The translations under genes and the position numbers were made by a program. 64,000 nt of DNA from Whalleya microplaca (Eukaryota; Ascomycota; Sordariomycetes; Xylariales; Xylariaceae), in the NCBI GenBank assembly GCA_022497155.1, contig MU385717.1, positions 930,001 to 994,000 of the forward strand. The letters run 5' to 3'. Of this stretch, positions 47,186 through 58,445 are shown one piece after another; the stretch's first letter is position 1, and every line of letters begins with the position of its first letter. The notes beneath the pieces are model-generated. The model did not search any database and was not told the DNA's origin. It was given only the letters and a program-made list of their open reading frames with translations.

Positions 47186-48270
47186 TCTGAGTATGGGTTC
47201 ACACACAATCGGATCAGAAGCGGTGGGGATTCAGAGGGTTTCGTGTCGCGAAGGCTCAATTCCAAAGAGAGGTCACAAGAAGTGCTTGGTCGTCAGGTAC
47301 ATGGAAGTGAAGTGAGCGAGTGGACAGACTACCTAGTGGCTCGACACTTTACGCAGTAAGGCTGAAATTCAGGTTCAAATGAGCGGCAATGCCAATTGAA
47401 TATTATTATATCCTGTCCCGTCCACAGAGCAGTTCCAGGGAATCTGGTGAGGCTGGAAGCTCGCGACGGTTGCCCGAGGTATACAAATCTAAAATCACGA
47501 AGGGCAAGGTGAAAGATGAATGGGGCAGGTAGAAAGTTTGAGGTTGGGGGCGGCTGCTATGCCACTTTAGCCCAAGAATTTTTGACGCGCCCCGACGCGG
47601 GATGTGGGGACAGCAGGCGCGCTATCAGCTGACGGCGGGGGTACGATGTACTCAGTAGTTTAATTGATGATGCTGAGAACTTCAAATGTTCAATTAATGG
47701 TGATATTAATAAATCTTCCACTTGATTGGGAAAAAGTTGTTTTTCGTATATATATATCACAATCTGCGATATACTAAAAATTATTCTGCTAGAGGGCAGG
47801 CATTCGGCACGGCAAAGAAGGAATAGGTATGTAAAAAGAGAAAAAAGTGAGTCAAAGTTTTTACAAAGCATTGGCAAGAATAGAAGGCAAAAGCAGCGCT
47901 TTGTTCATCATCACCCTGCCCGCACCTGCATACTGTACTGTACCTAGCTGAGCGAAGGTGGCTTGTTGGCTTCATCAGAGAGTCTTTGTTTCGAGCGTAC
48001 TTCACTACGGCATTCGACATCAAATCCAGGGGGTCCGAGCACGCTAGCAGTCCTCTCATTAGTGCCTGGGAACGACATCGACTGGGGCTGGACACAATCC
48101 CTCCAGGGCTGGGAAAACTGTGGCTCCACCTGCCGTTCAAAGTGTACTTGAGGCTCAATTGACTAGTATAACGCGACGACCAAATAGGATAAACTATACA
48201 TCCAATCGATGAAGCAGCCCTGATATATTTGACCACAGCACACATCAACCGAACTCGCAATAAAGACAAG
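47186..48270. promoter_or_regulatory. Divergent promoter region, Fun30 / VMA21
   Basis: About 1.1 kb separates the two opposite start codons. It contains a TATATATATA run near 47749-47757 and no supported gene; open frames on the minus strand across 47557-48419 are mostly stops of other frames and overlap the VMA21 coding exon. Confidence 0.4.
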
Positions 48271-48847
48271 ATGGCGAACCGTCGTATCATCTCCACGGAG
48301 AAGACTATCCTAGATAGAGACGATGACGACGCCGCGAGCTCGAGTCCCAGCTTGCCGCAGCAGTCGAACAGCACCGCGCCGGCCGTCCCTATGTGAGTGG
48401 ACAGCAGGTCTTCGTCCATCTTATATCTGGCCTGGCTATCCGATCTTTACTGACTCACACAACTAACTCAAACTTCCAGGGACGTCATTCTGAAGCTGCT
48501 AGCCTTCACATTTGCCATGGTGGTGATACCCATCGGGTCATATTTCCTGACTGTGAACACGATCTTCAAAGGTATATTATCTGTTTATCTAAGATACTCG
48601 GGGAGCTGACGCTTCCTACGCCCCTTCCGTGCGTTTCGTGACCGGCTGCGACTCATGCGTTTCGTCGTGTCTGTCAACTGGCGAGTGCGCCCGAAGCTGA
48701 CTGTCATTCATAGGAAACTCCACGTATGCGGGAGGACTGGCAGCTCTCATGGCAAACGTGGTTCTTGTGGGCTATGTGATCGTGGCGATGAATGAGGATC
48801 AAACGGAGCAGCTAGAAGCAAAGAGGAAGGGCAGCAAGAAGGATTGA
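48271..48847 (+). CDS. VMA21: VMA21, V-ATPase assembly factor
   Basis: Three exons: 48271-48392, 48480-48571 and 48714-48847; 115 residues. Introns GTGAGT...TTCCAG and GTATAT...TCATAG join in phase 2 and phase 1. A polar N-terminus of about 41 residues (DRDDDDAASSSPS) precedes two transmembrane segments (VILKLLAFTFAMVVIPIGSY and YAGGLAALMANVVLVGYVIV), joined by a short luminal loop (NTIFKGNST), and a lysine-rich tail. This is the VMA21 layout: an ER membrane protein that escorts the V0 sector of the vacuolar ATPase to the Golgi and returns through a dilysine signal. Here the tail ends GSKKD, so the lysines are at -2 and -3 rather than the standard -3 and -4. Confidence 0.93.
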
Positions 48848-49871
48848 TGATGATATGTTCATCGCTAAGTTTGATGTCTTTTGTATATTTTGATACAATA
48901 GGCTCTGGGAAAGCTTTGATAGCAGCCCAGGTATAAGCAGCAAACTATCATAAGGCAATACAAGACAACTAGTCTGAATTACGCCGCCAGAACATCAGAA
49001 CGTGTGCTGGTCAGTCCCGGATAATAGATACATCTAACCTAGCTGCCTAGTTATCACGTTGTATCACATGAATATCGAGTTAGTGGGACATTTAGGAGCA
49101 TAGTAGAAACTATATTCAGGGGCAATGCCCATAAAGTATAAAAATATTAACCGGTGTGAAAGCAATCCCATCATTATATTGTGACATCACCAATCTGAGA
49201 TTTATCGATTGTGACGTTCCTATGCTGCTATGACAAATGACCATCTGCTCGGAGCCATTGGCGGATGCTAACCTCTGGTCCATCCGATTCTCCTCCAGTA
49301 AACCCACCCATCAGGCAGCGTGTACTTGCCTCCAGGAGAGTTACACATGAGGGAGTGGCATTAAGGATGGGTAACAGAAAGTAAGCAACCAACGTAGCCC
49401 TCACTCGAATGGATTCCTCCATATATTCCTAACTTCGTGTGAACATGACTTCCAACAAACAGTGCTGACTTCCAATTGTGGTGGTGGTTCACCACACGTC
49501 GATGCAGAGAATCAGCTTCTTCATATGTACGCGAATGCGATGCAGCGCCTCACAAACTCTACTAACTACTCGGTCGTATGAAAATATCTCCCAAGGAGAC
49601 ATAGTCTTCTCAGCTCAGCCCACAGCCACAGCATCGCCGCTACCAGTTGCAAGTGCGAAGCGTTCTGGATGTGGGAATATCTGCAAGAATCATAATCGTC
49701 AAAAAGATCACATCGTCTAGTGCCGTCCTTTTTGAGGTGCGAGACAAATGAATCGCCAGGCCAAGAGAATGTTGAACATGCCGAAAGAGATGGGGGGTAT
49801 CTCGGAAGGTAAAACGGGAGAAAAACAGATCCATACCACAAACGCCACGACCTTTGCCTTCGCCGGCGCAC
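48848..49871. other. Intergenic between convergent VMA21 and DUF2406 genes
   Basis: About 1 kb of shared 3' region. Short frames on both strands show no domain. Nothing else seen. Confidence 0.5.
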
Positions 49872-51257
49872 CTAAGATTTACTGAATCGCTTGAACCAGC
49901 TCTTTCGCTTCTCGCCCATGTTCGGGCGCTCTTGCGAACTCCCCTTTGACACTGCAATTTTTGAAGCCTTTCTCAACAGGGATCCATTGTCCTTCTTGGG
50001 AACTACTGGAGGTCCTGTCGAACCGCTACCTAGACCAAGTGTTGGTGGTTGCGGCGACTGGCCAAAGCTGATGCCATAGTCATTAACAGGATCTTGTCGC
50101 TTAGGTGGTGAACGACGGTCGATCGAACTATTCTCACTGCTAGTCGGATCAGTCTGGTATCCCGTCGGCTCCGCAAAACTTCCGCTGCCAGAACCGGACG
50201 CTACAGTTTCGTATGATCGATGATTGTTTGGCATAGGGTAGACGTTTCTGTCAGCCACTACACGGTTCAAGTGCGGGTCCGACTGCATTCGCGTGTTCCT
50301 GTTTCGTCCGCCCATCGCGCCATTCCCGTATGGATTGTTTTCATACCCATCATAGTAGCTGTCTCTCGGACCGGCCGTCATCGGCGGTTGTCTAGGTTCG
50401 CCCATAATAGTCTCCGGTCGGAAGGCGGAATTCGGTCGACCACCATAGTACGAGTCTTGGGGGAAACGTGGTCCATTGTCTGTAAATCGCATGTGTAAGA
50501 ACATGCTTATGCCGAGTGGGTAAGATGAAAGAATGCATTGCTCACTCGCATGGTAGCTACTCCTCCTGTTCCAATTGGCTATTGAGTCTGTGTCTCTGTA
50601 CATCGATTTACGGCTGTATTCGCCATCAATGGCTGCCTCAAAACTCCGAATAGTGTCAAGTGGTCGTTCCCATTTACTCCGAGTAGGGTTCGAACGGTCA
50701 GGGTCAGCTGGGACGCAAATTAGCATAGAGACTAGCTTGAAAAAACAAGAGACCAACAAATCGGGTTGCCATTGCTGTCTTTATGCTGGAGTAATCGCAA
50801 TGAAGTACGCATAGCGCCGGTTGTGGCCTCCTGAGCCTGCATAGCTAAAGAACAGTGTTAGTAGTTAATACTCCGGTCGACTCAGAAACCAATTATGATG
50901 CAAGCCATTAAAGTGTAGTCGGGGTTGAAGCCACGTACCTGGCTCTAGATCACTCAAAGCTGCTCTCGGATCAGCTGTTCCGTGGAGTCTTCTAGCCTCC
51001 TTCTCAGCAGATGTCTCATGAAGGTCGACCTTGTAATGGCTGTTCGAGCTTCTATGGGACCTGTCAGAATGGAAACTGAAACCCCTCGATTTCGGTCGGA
51101 TCCGCTCTTGTCTCTGTACTGGGGGAGCCTGTGACGATGATGATGGTTGTTGCTGCTGATATTGTTGGTATTGAGGCGCAGGTTGTTGGTAAGAGTTGTA
51201 GTGCGCTGCTTGTTGCGGCGGCGCAGGCAACGGATGATTGGGATTTGCGGACGCCAT
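49872..51257 (-). CDS. DUF2406-domain protein
   Basis: Four exons: 50939-51257, 50758-50844, 50546-50707 and 49872-50479; 391 residues from the ATG at 51257. Introns: GTACGT with a perfect TACTAAC branch and CTTTAG; GTTGGT with ATGCTAATT and CCCAG; and a 66-nt in-frame intron GTGAGC...TTACAG. All joins are phase 1. The N-terminus is Gln/Pro-rich (QYQQYQQQQPSSSS). Residues about 74-175 match the fungal DUF2406 domain: HETSAEKEARRLHGTADPRA, QAQEATTGAMRTSLR, GNPISDPDRSNPTR and WERPLDTIRSFEAAIDG. The tail is disordered and basic, ending GEKRKSWFKRFSKS, which could bind membranes. Budding-yeast members are found at the bud and in the cytoplasm without a known activity. Confidence 0.88.
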
Positions 51258-54200
51258 CGTGCTTAGACGGGCAAAGCCTATGTTTTATTCCTGGTCCCAG
51301 AAAGAACAGACCACCAGCGGAAAGTGGACCGAAGGTGGATTGTGATTGACGATAAGCCCAAGGTGGCGTTGCAACACTTGCAAGGAAGTGATCGTGGAAG
51401 TAATCTCGTAGTGTTCCCGGTCCTAGGAACAGGGAATTCGGGAATTAGTGCTCTTGCCTTATCGTGAGCGGAGTTTGTCACTGTGATAATAACGCCAACT
51501 GTGGTATGGTAAGAAAGCACACCGCTCTGTGTGAAAGAGATGGTATGTTCGGTAGTAGACAAACTTCTTCAGAGTACAGTACAGTTCTCTGCAGCAGTTA
51601 TCGCAGTGGGAGACTGGAGAATGGATAGTCGATATTGTTGATCCGTAAACAGTAGTGGACTTGAGAATCCCATACGCTGCGGGATCGACAGATCTTAGTC
51701 AAGCCGGGGTGGCAGAGTCTAGTGTCTAGCCAACGCGGGTCGCAAGCGATAGTGGTGAGTGGTTGGTATCGACAGGGTGATAGTCGGGCTTGGCTGACTG
51801 GTTGAACCAAGCTTGGTCGTCTCAGGATGGGCAAAATTCAAGGAAGTGCGCAGTGCGGGCTCGCGTGGTTGGGATTATCGAGCGGGCAGGCGGGTTTGCT
51901 TGCATTAGACAGTAGTGGCTACAGTACGCAGTACGCACGCAACGCTGTACGTAGGTAGAGACCGCTGCAATGCAGGCTCTAATAATAATAGCCGCCACCA
52001 ACAGTCACTGACAAGGGCCGCTTATCGTGCAATATCAAATCTTCTCCTCTTCTCTTCTCTTCTTGTCTTGTGTGAACGAATTGTGTGTGTATGTGTATGG
52101 TAGTACTAGGGTGATTGTTATATGTATGGTCTTGGTCTCTCAGTGTGTAAATTGACACTCCGTTATGACTGTGCTCTCAACGGCTTCTCGGGTCAGTTCA
52201 GTAATAGTCTCGAGTTGGTACATGTACTGTATTATTTATCAGATGTATGTTTGGTTGGTGTTTGGTGACGTCAAAATGTGGTTTGCGCCCGTAGTTTTAA
52301 ATGATCAATGTTTCAGAAACGATCGTTGTGAGGAGGTGATGTGCTTGGACGGGGAAGAAAAGATGAAAAGTGACGGTCGATCGGAAATCCGCGTACGTAA
52401 CCAAAAGCAGGCCTTTAAGCAGCAGCAGTTTACTTTATTAGGTACAGCTAGCTGCTAGCGTTATAAAGGTCTCTCTTTCCCACTTCAATCTGATGTGGAT
52501 CAGTGAAGTGCAGCGATCGTGTAAGTCGTAGGTGAAGTTTCCCGAGGACTAGTATCAGCAGGCGCCGGTCGCAAATTGCCGTGTTCCGACTAACTGCTGA
52601 TTTTCAGGCACCTAACAGCTGGCGAGAGAGATATCGCGGTTAAACGAGCGGAACCTCAACTTCGGATGTCGAAATAAGGTAGGAAGAGTCACGCTACAAC
52701 GAATGGACAAGGTGTAGAAGAAGTAGGAGTAAGAGTGGGAGTGGGAAGAAGATGAAAAATGCGAAGATTGGGAGGATAAATCGATTCCCAAAGTTGCCGA
52801 AACAGCTGATCTTGGTTCCAGTCTAACGGAATCTTGATGTCAATGGGCCTTTGATACCTATGATGCCGAGGGCGCAAGCGGAGGGTGCTTGGTCGGCTTG
52901 TGTGGCCTGACGAAGGGTGACGAGAGGTGACGAATGCGCGTTACAGCAGGCGACTACAGGGCCTGAATGTATTGTATTGTAAGTAAGGGACGCCAGCAGG
53001 GAACATGAAGACAGCGCAGTCCTCCTCAACAAGTCTCTATCTAGTAGATTGAAAGGGCTGTAAGTAGTTTGTACGTACATGTGTACGTGTACGCAAGACA
53101 CGTTGATGTACATACATGATAATTCCCACCAGTCAGTGAACTTGGATCATATGTTACTGCTTTGTATACGCGTATGTACTATAATGTGTATGTATGTACA
53201 TTACCAATGGTAACTATCGCCAGGGGAGATATCCATATGTTTCCTATGTATGTACTGGCCTATGCCCTACCTGCCTTCGATTCATTTGATATAACATCGT
53301 CTTTAAAAAACATTTGTTGTCCTGCTCCTCATTTGTTTATCCAGCGGGGATTTTCCTAGAAACGGTCGTTAGTCGACACCAGACGACTGAATCAACATAT
53401 CCCAACCCTTTGAATATTGGAGGCGGCCCCCACGGCATAGGTATTGTATCAGGTTTTCCTTTGGATGTTAGACACAATGAGGCGAGGCACTTCTTTTGCT
53501 CATACAGTAGTAAACAGGTTCAGTTCGATGATCACTGCAGTGTTTAGTTGATTGACCTACATAGGTGGCTTTGGCTTTGTGTAAGTCGCAAGATCCTGCT
53601 AACCTAGGCCTCAATCCTACATGTACCACCCCGACCTACCAGCCTGCCGACTTTTCAGTCAACCGAATGCAATCCCTCTCGAAATTCTGGCAGAATTATC
53701 CTTCTCAACGTTGGAACTACTACCTACTGTGAAGAGTCTTTAGCAAGTCTAGCCTGGCCCATGATCGACCGATCTTACTTTCATTGCTAGTCTGTATGTA
53801 CTAGTAGGCTACCTTAATAGGATGATAGTGTAGGTGACAGGTGGGGAACTTTGCACCGCCTCCCTCCATAGACCATGGCAACATGGGGCATACGAATTGC
53901 CATAACTCATCCACACGTGTCAGCGTACCCATCTTCTTCGATGAATATGCGAGAATCGCTCAGCCGTGGCTGCCATGATCGACTCCGGGCTCCGGATCCG
54001 GGGTCTCGGGACTTTATCGGATCCCATCCATCAGACTAGGGCTGAACATTACGCTTGTCTACATCTCCATGCCTCCGAGTCGATAAAACACAGATGTCTT
54101 TTTTATCGTGAATTATTTTGCTATGTGTGTATACACAGCATGTCCGGAGGGAAAAGGACGCTTGCCGTCCATCGGCCCTTATAAATCATGCTGGCGCATT

Positions 54201-57200
54201 ACCTATCCATGGTATGTAGCGAGAACAACAACCTAGGCTTCCGTGAATGTACTGCATCGCGAGAGGATTACGAAGAACACCCTCAATGACATGTCATCGT
54301 TCCTAAAGGAGCTTGGCGTCTCCACTGGCTTGCAGCGATCACCAAGAATCAAAAGAATCATCGCCAAGACAGCAAGATAGTGATAGCTCCGATACCTACG
54401 CATCCACGAACAGAAATAGCATAATCGGTTGCCTAGCCACTCGATGGTCGTGGACGAACAGATAGATTTTATCTACCCGCTCGTAAGCGCCAGTCGAGTA
54501 GAAATCCTATCTGCAATTCAGGAACCATACACCAGACGACTGCCTGCCTGTTCTAACTGGTGACAGGGTATAAGTTCTATTTACCCAAACAGGCAATACT
54601 TGATCCAGTTTTTCCAGGTCTCGGGGTCCATTAAGTTGGCTTCAAACTTTATCGAGACCTCCCTGCCCCCGCGGTTGTCATGACTTTGAAGGCCGTTCAT
54701 GGGAACTCACGGTACTGCGTAAGCGATGGGGACTCCCATCTAGCACTTGGGCCTTCTAGTGCCCATTTCACGGGTTCTACGGATGTGTATCAGACGGGGA
54801 TTGGTCTGTCTCTACTATCGATTGGATAACATCCAGTATAGTAGGGTAGGTAGGTACCATTCGGCCAGACATGCATCCTGCAGCTTGAATACGATAAGGG
54901 TACTTAGTTTTGAACCACACAACTACATTGCCACGTACGGATCTATCGGTATGCGGCAACCTAGAGAAAAACGATTTACAACATACGTGCTAGACAACCT
55001 CGTATTACGTAGGAGGTCCGGTAGACATTTTCCATATCTAGTCGATGCATTCTAGCTTAGATTTTACTATGCAACCTCGGCTCACTTGATAATCGGCCGA
55101 GGCGTGGTGTTTTACTCCAAAGTCTAGAGAAAGGTATGCAGCATTCAATGCGACCGACCCTACGTACTGAACGCACCCACACATCCTAAATATCACTCCC
55201 GAAAACTTTTATTTCCTGGGACAACTGCAATGCAAGTCAGCCCCGAAATGTGAACCCTCTTACATGTAGCCTTAAAAGGGTCTGTCAAGCTTCGTATGTT
55301 TCAAGCAAGATAAGCCCTAAGGAGTATGTAGCGTTGGGGAACCGGGGTTCGTCCTGAGATACTCTATAGGTAATATGTGATTCGTTCATGCCGTTTGGCA
55401 CCCTCCTCGCCAATACTGCAGATTGAAAATGCAAGAAGGTATCTGGCATGTCTTCGTGCGATCGAGCTTTGTACATACATAACCTCCAGGATAGCGTCCA
55501 AGTCCATTCAACACTATTTTATGTTCCGGCCTCTCTAGATACTTGGCGCCCTTAGTATCATACGTGTACTACGTTATATTTTCCAAGGTCGCTTTCCAAT
55601 CCGTAGATGAAAGCAGTCAAACCAAATCAAGGCGTACATTAATACCTCCAGATGGGGCATGTCTTAATAATATATTTTCAAAGACTGTTTCCTCGACTAT
55701 GACATCTTCCCCTTCCCCCGCCCCCTTCTTTATCAAGATATTCATAAAGAAAAAGAGGAAAACCATGCATGTCTAAGACTTAGCTAAGATATCCCACGCA
55801 GTATCCAGGCGAAAGAATTTGCGCTCTGTTTTTGGAATCGCGAAGTCTGCTAACACCATCGGTAAACTAATAGGAGTCAACAGACTACAAGAATGTAGCT
55901 TAGGTGCTCCAGCTGTTGTATCATGCTTACCACTTGTCCCCGAAGGATCGCAGATACATTTATTTAGACTTTACACAATTGATAGATGCTCATCCTACCT
56001 TAAACACATGCCTCAGGACTACCACAAGAAGGACGTACAAATCTAATATAGTATGCATAGGCTCTATGTAGTTATCTTTAAAACATAGATATTACACTAT
56101 GTAAGTAGGTATGTACCTAGGTAGATAGCCGAATACCTTAAATACGCTCCCCAACTAAACAGACATTGAAACAATACGTAGAAGCACTAGTATTCAATTA
56201 GCCGTGTCAGACTGTCAGTAGCATATTGCCCCTGAGACGTGACAGCTTATAGTCAATGACTACGTGGACCTTCTCTATCAGAGGCTCTCGGCCATCCAAC
56301 CTCCCATTGCATTCCCAGGGGACAGACAACTAGCTAGATTGTCTCAATGCTCGAGGCTGAAGTCCATACTCGAGGATACCCAGGCACATCCATATTATTC
56401 CAGGTCGTACAAACCTATTCCCCAGTGACAGGACACCCATCCATGCATCGCTACACACGGGATTCCCAAATAAGCTTTCCAACCCCTCAAAGCCGCCAAC
56501 GCGTGAGGTTGGGAACAGCCCGTCGGTTTCAGATACACGCTTTTCGCGCTGGGTCTCAGCTCAGCTTTTCCGCCTGTGGGAAGCTGGCGCTTGCGCCTCA
56601 ACACTCCCCTACGGGTTGCTGCAGCAGGCGGACAAGGACGCAGCCGCCAGGCCGCCTCCGACCCCCTCCTCACAGCAGCTACCCGTCGGACTTAGTTTCG
56701 ACACCCGTCAGGTCGAGTCGTACCGGAACTTCGGTCTGCGCAACCTGAGGGAGACGCTCGGCTGGCAGTGCTTTCTTGGGGGCCGGCGCTGTTCATTGCG
56801 TCGTTAGCGAGGTGGTACTGCCCAGGCATCAGATTGCACGATTATATGACACTTGAGGTACAAGGTCTAAGATCAAGCGGCAGTCAGCTCTGGTTGAGAA
56901 GGTAGGTTTTGTTCATGAGTGGCCACACTGCTTGACCGTGAGAAACAACTTTTGGGGATTGTGAAGAGGAAGTTGATATTCTATTGATATGTGGCGTATC
57001 TGAACAGTATCCATGGTATCTCATATACTATCATGGAACGGCCGATTACCTATACCTAACAGAAAATTTCATTCTACAACGTTCATCACTAGTATTCCAA
57101 CTTTAGTCATTATCTCGACACCAAGGACGTACGAACCAATGGGCCTCCGTATTCCGCATGTAATGCCATCATGGATGACCGACACTTGCCTACTGTAAAT

Positions 57201-57686
57201 CAATATGTTTATGTAAGTACAAAGACAAAGACTGAGTGAGAGAAGATCGGACAGGTCCAAGAAAATCACCAAGTGGGATCTTCCAAGCTTTGATCAAGGA
57301 CGTCTACCCATGTCGACCATGCAGACGATTGCAAGGCAATGGTTCTATTTGTATGTCATAGCTTTCTAAATCACCGCGGCAGCTCGATAATCCCCATCAA
57401 TTAGGGGATATCGTCAAGTTGCCATAGATAATCGCAAACATTTGGAAAGCCCAACGTCCATCGTCCTATAGTGTTTCTGGTCTTATTATACCGAATTATC
57501 GCTTCCGCATCGCATCGGAACCATCATCAGCATTAGCCATTCACACGAGGTGCCCGGTGCAATTTGTTGGTATTCTTTCTTGATTTGTTGATGCTAGACG
57601 CAAGGCTGAAGCCACAAACCTTGCCTAACCCATATGCAGCCAATCATGAGAACCGTCCACACGACCAACTCCGGCTCAAACCCATC
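51258..57686. other. Long gene-free stretch
   Basis: The first kilobase or so should hold the promoter and 5' leader of the DUF2406 gene. From there to 57.7 kb no open frame on either strand has a recognisable domain. Short TACCTAGGTA-like words recur (for example near 56113). A GC-richer patch at about 56500-56800 has overlapping open frames on both strands with no family match. Confidence 0.5.
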
Positions 57687-58445
57687 TTATATCGAGGAGG
57701 GGTAGAGCATGATACGAACAGAAGCACCGAAAGACTTGGAGGGAAGAGGGGTGGCGAACTTGGCCCGGACAACACCGGAGTTGCCTGCAAGGAAAGAGAG
57801 CTGTTAGTGGACGAGTTCGCCTTAATCCATAAAGTGTCGAATTGAGGAAATTGAACGTACCGTGCGGCCGGGTGACCTTGCCCCAGATCACCCGAATCTT
57901 GGTTCCTCGAATTTCCTTCTGGCCCTTGTAGACATACGCGACCTTCTTGCCGAGGTAGAAGCTGTATTGCACTGTCAGATTCAAGTCCCACTGAAACATT
58001 CCAATTTCCATAACGTACTTGGCAGCGTTGGTGTCATCGACGCCCTCGATCTTGATCAAGCTTGTCTGAGGGTGAGTGGTGTGTCGGCTGCGCTGGTAGC
58101 TCAGGTGACGACCCCTATGTTACAGACTCTGGTCAGCCTATGTCTTCTCTCTATGCATTCCGTCTACTCGTAGGCATCCTCATTCGTGATCCCAGTCTCG
58201 CATCGGTACGTGTTTGATAGAAAGAGGCCGGCTCGGTTGTGATTCATGGGCTACTCACTTGACATATACTGAAAGCACGAAAGTTAGCATCAGCCGCACC
58301 GAAGACACGAAGCGCGTAAAAGCGCTCTAGCAAGGCAGAGAAATTGAACCGAAGACAAAATGACAACGCGCAAACGGGATCGCAATGTTGAGTGTCGAGC
58401 AGCTAGGAGAGATTACTCACATCTGTGACCTGCTTCGGAAGGCAT
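57687..58445 (-). CDS. rpl33: 60S ribosomal protein eL33 (L35A)
   Basis: Five exons: 58421-58445, 58259-58268, 58019-58114, 57861-57961 and 57687-57784; 109 residues. Donors are GTGAGT, GTGAGT, GTACGT, GTACGT with acceptors TTTCAG, ACATAG, ATACAG and TTGCAG. The second exon is only 10 nt; it supplies most of LYVK and is needed for the join [21 protein letters not shown]. The protein continues [56 protein letters not shown] and ends [15 protein letters not shown], matching eukaryotic L35A/eL33 throughout (yeast Rpl33 has 107 residues). It is a component of the cytosolic large ribosomal subunit. Highly spliced 5' ends are common for fungal ribosomal protein genes. Confidence 0.95.

Noticed and set aside
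47557..48419. Overlapping minus frames across the VMA21 5' region
   Set aside because: They run opposite to VMA21 exon 1 and the divergent promoter and show no domain.
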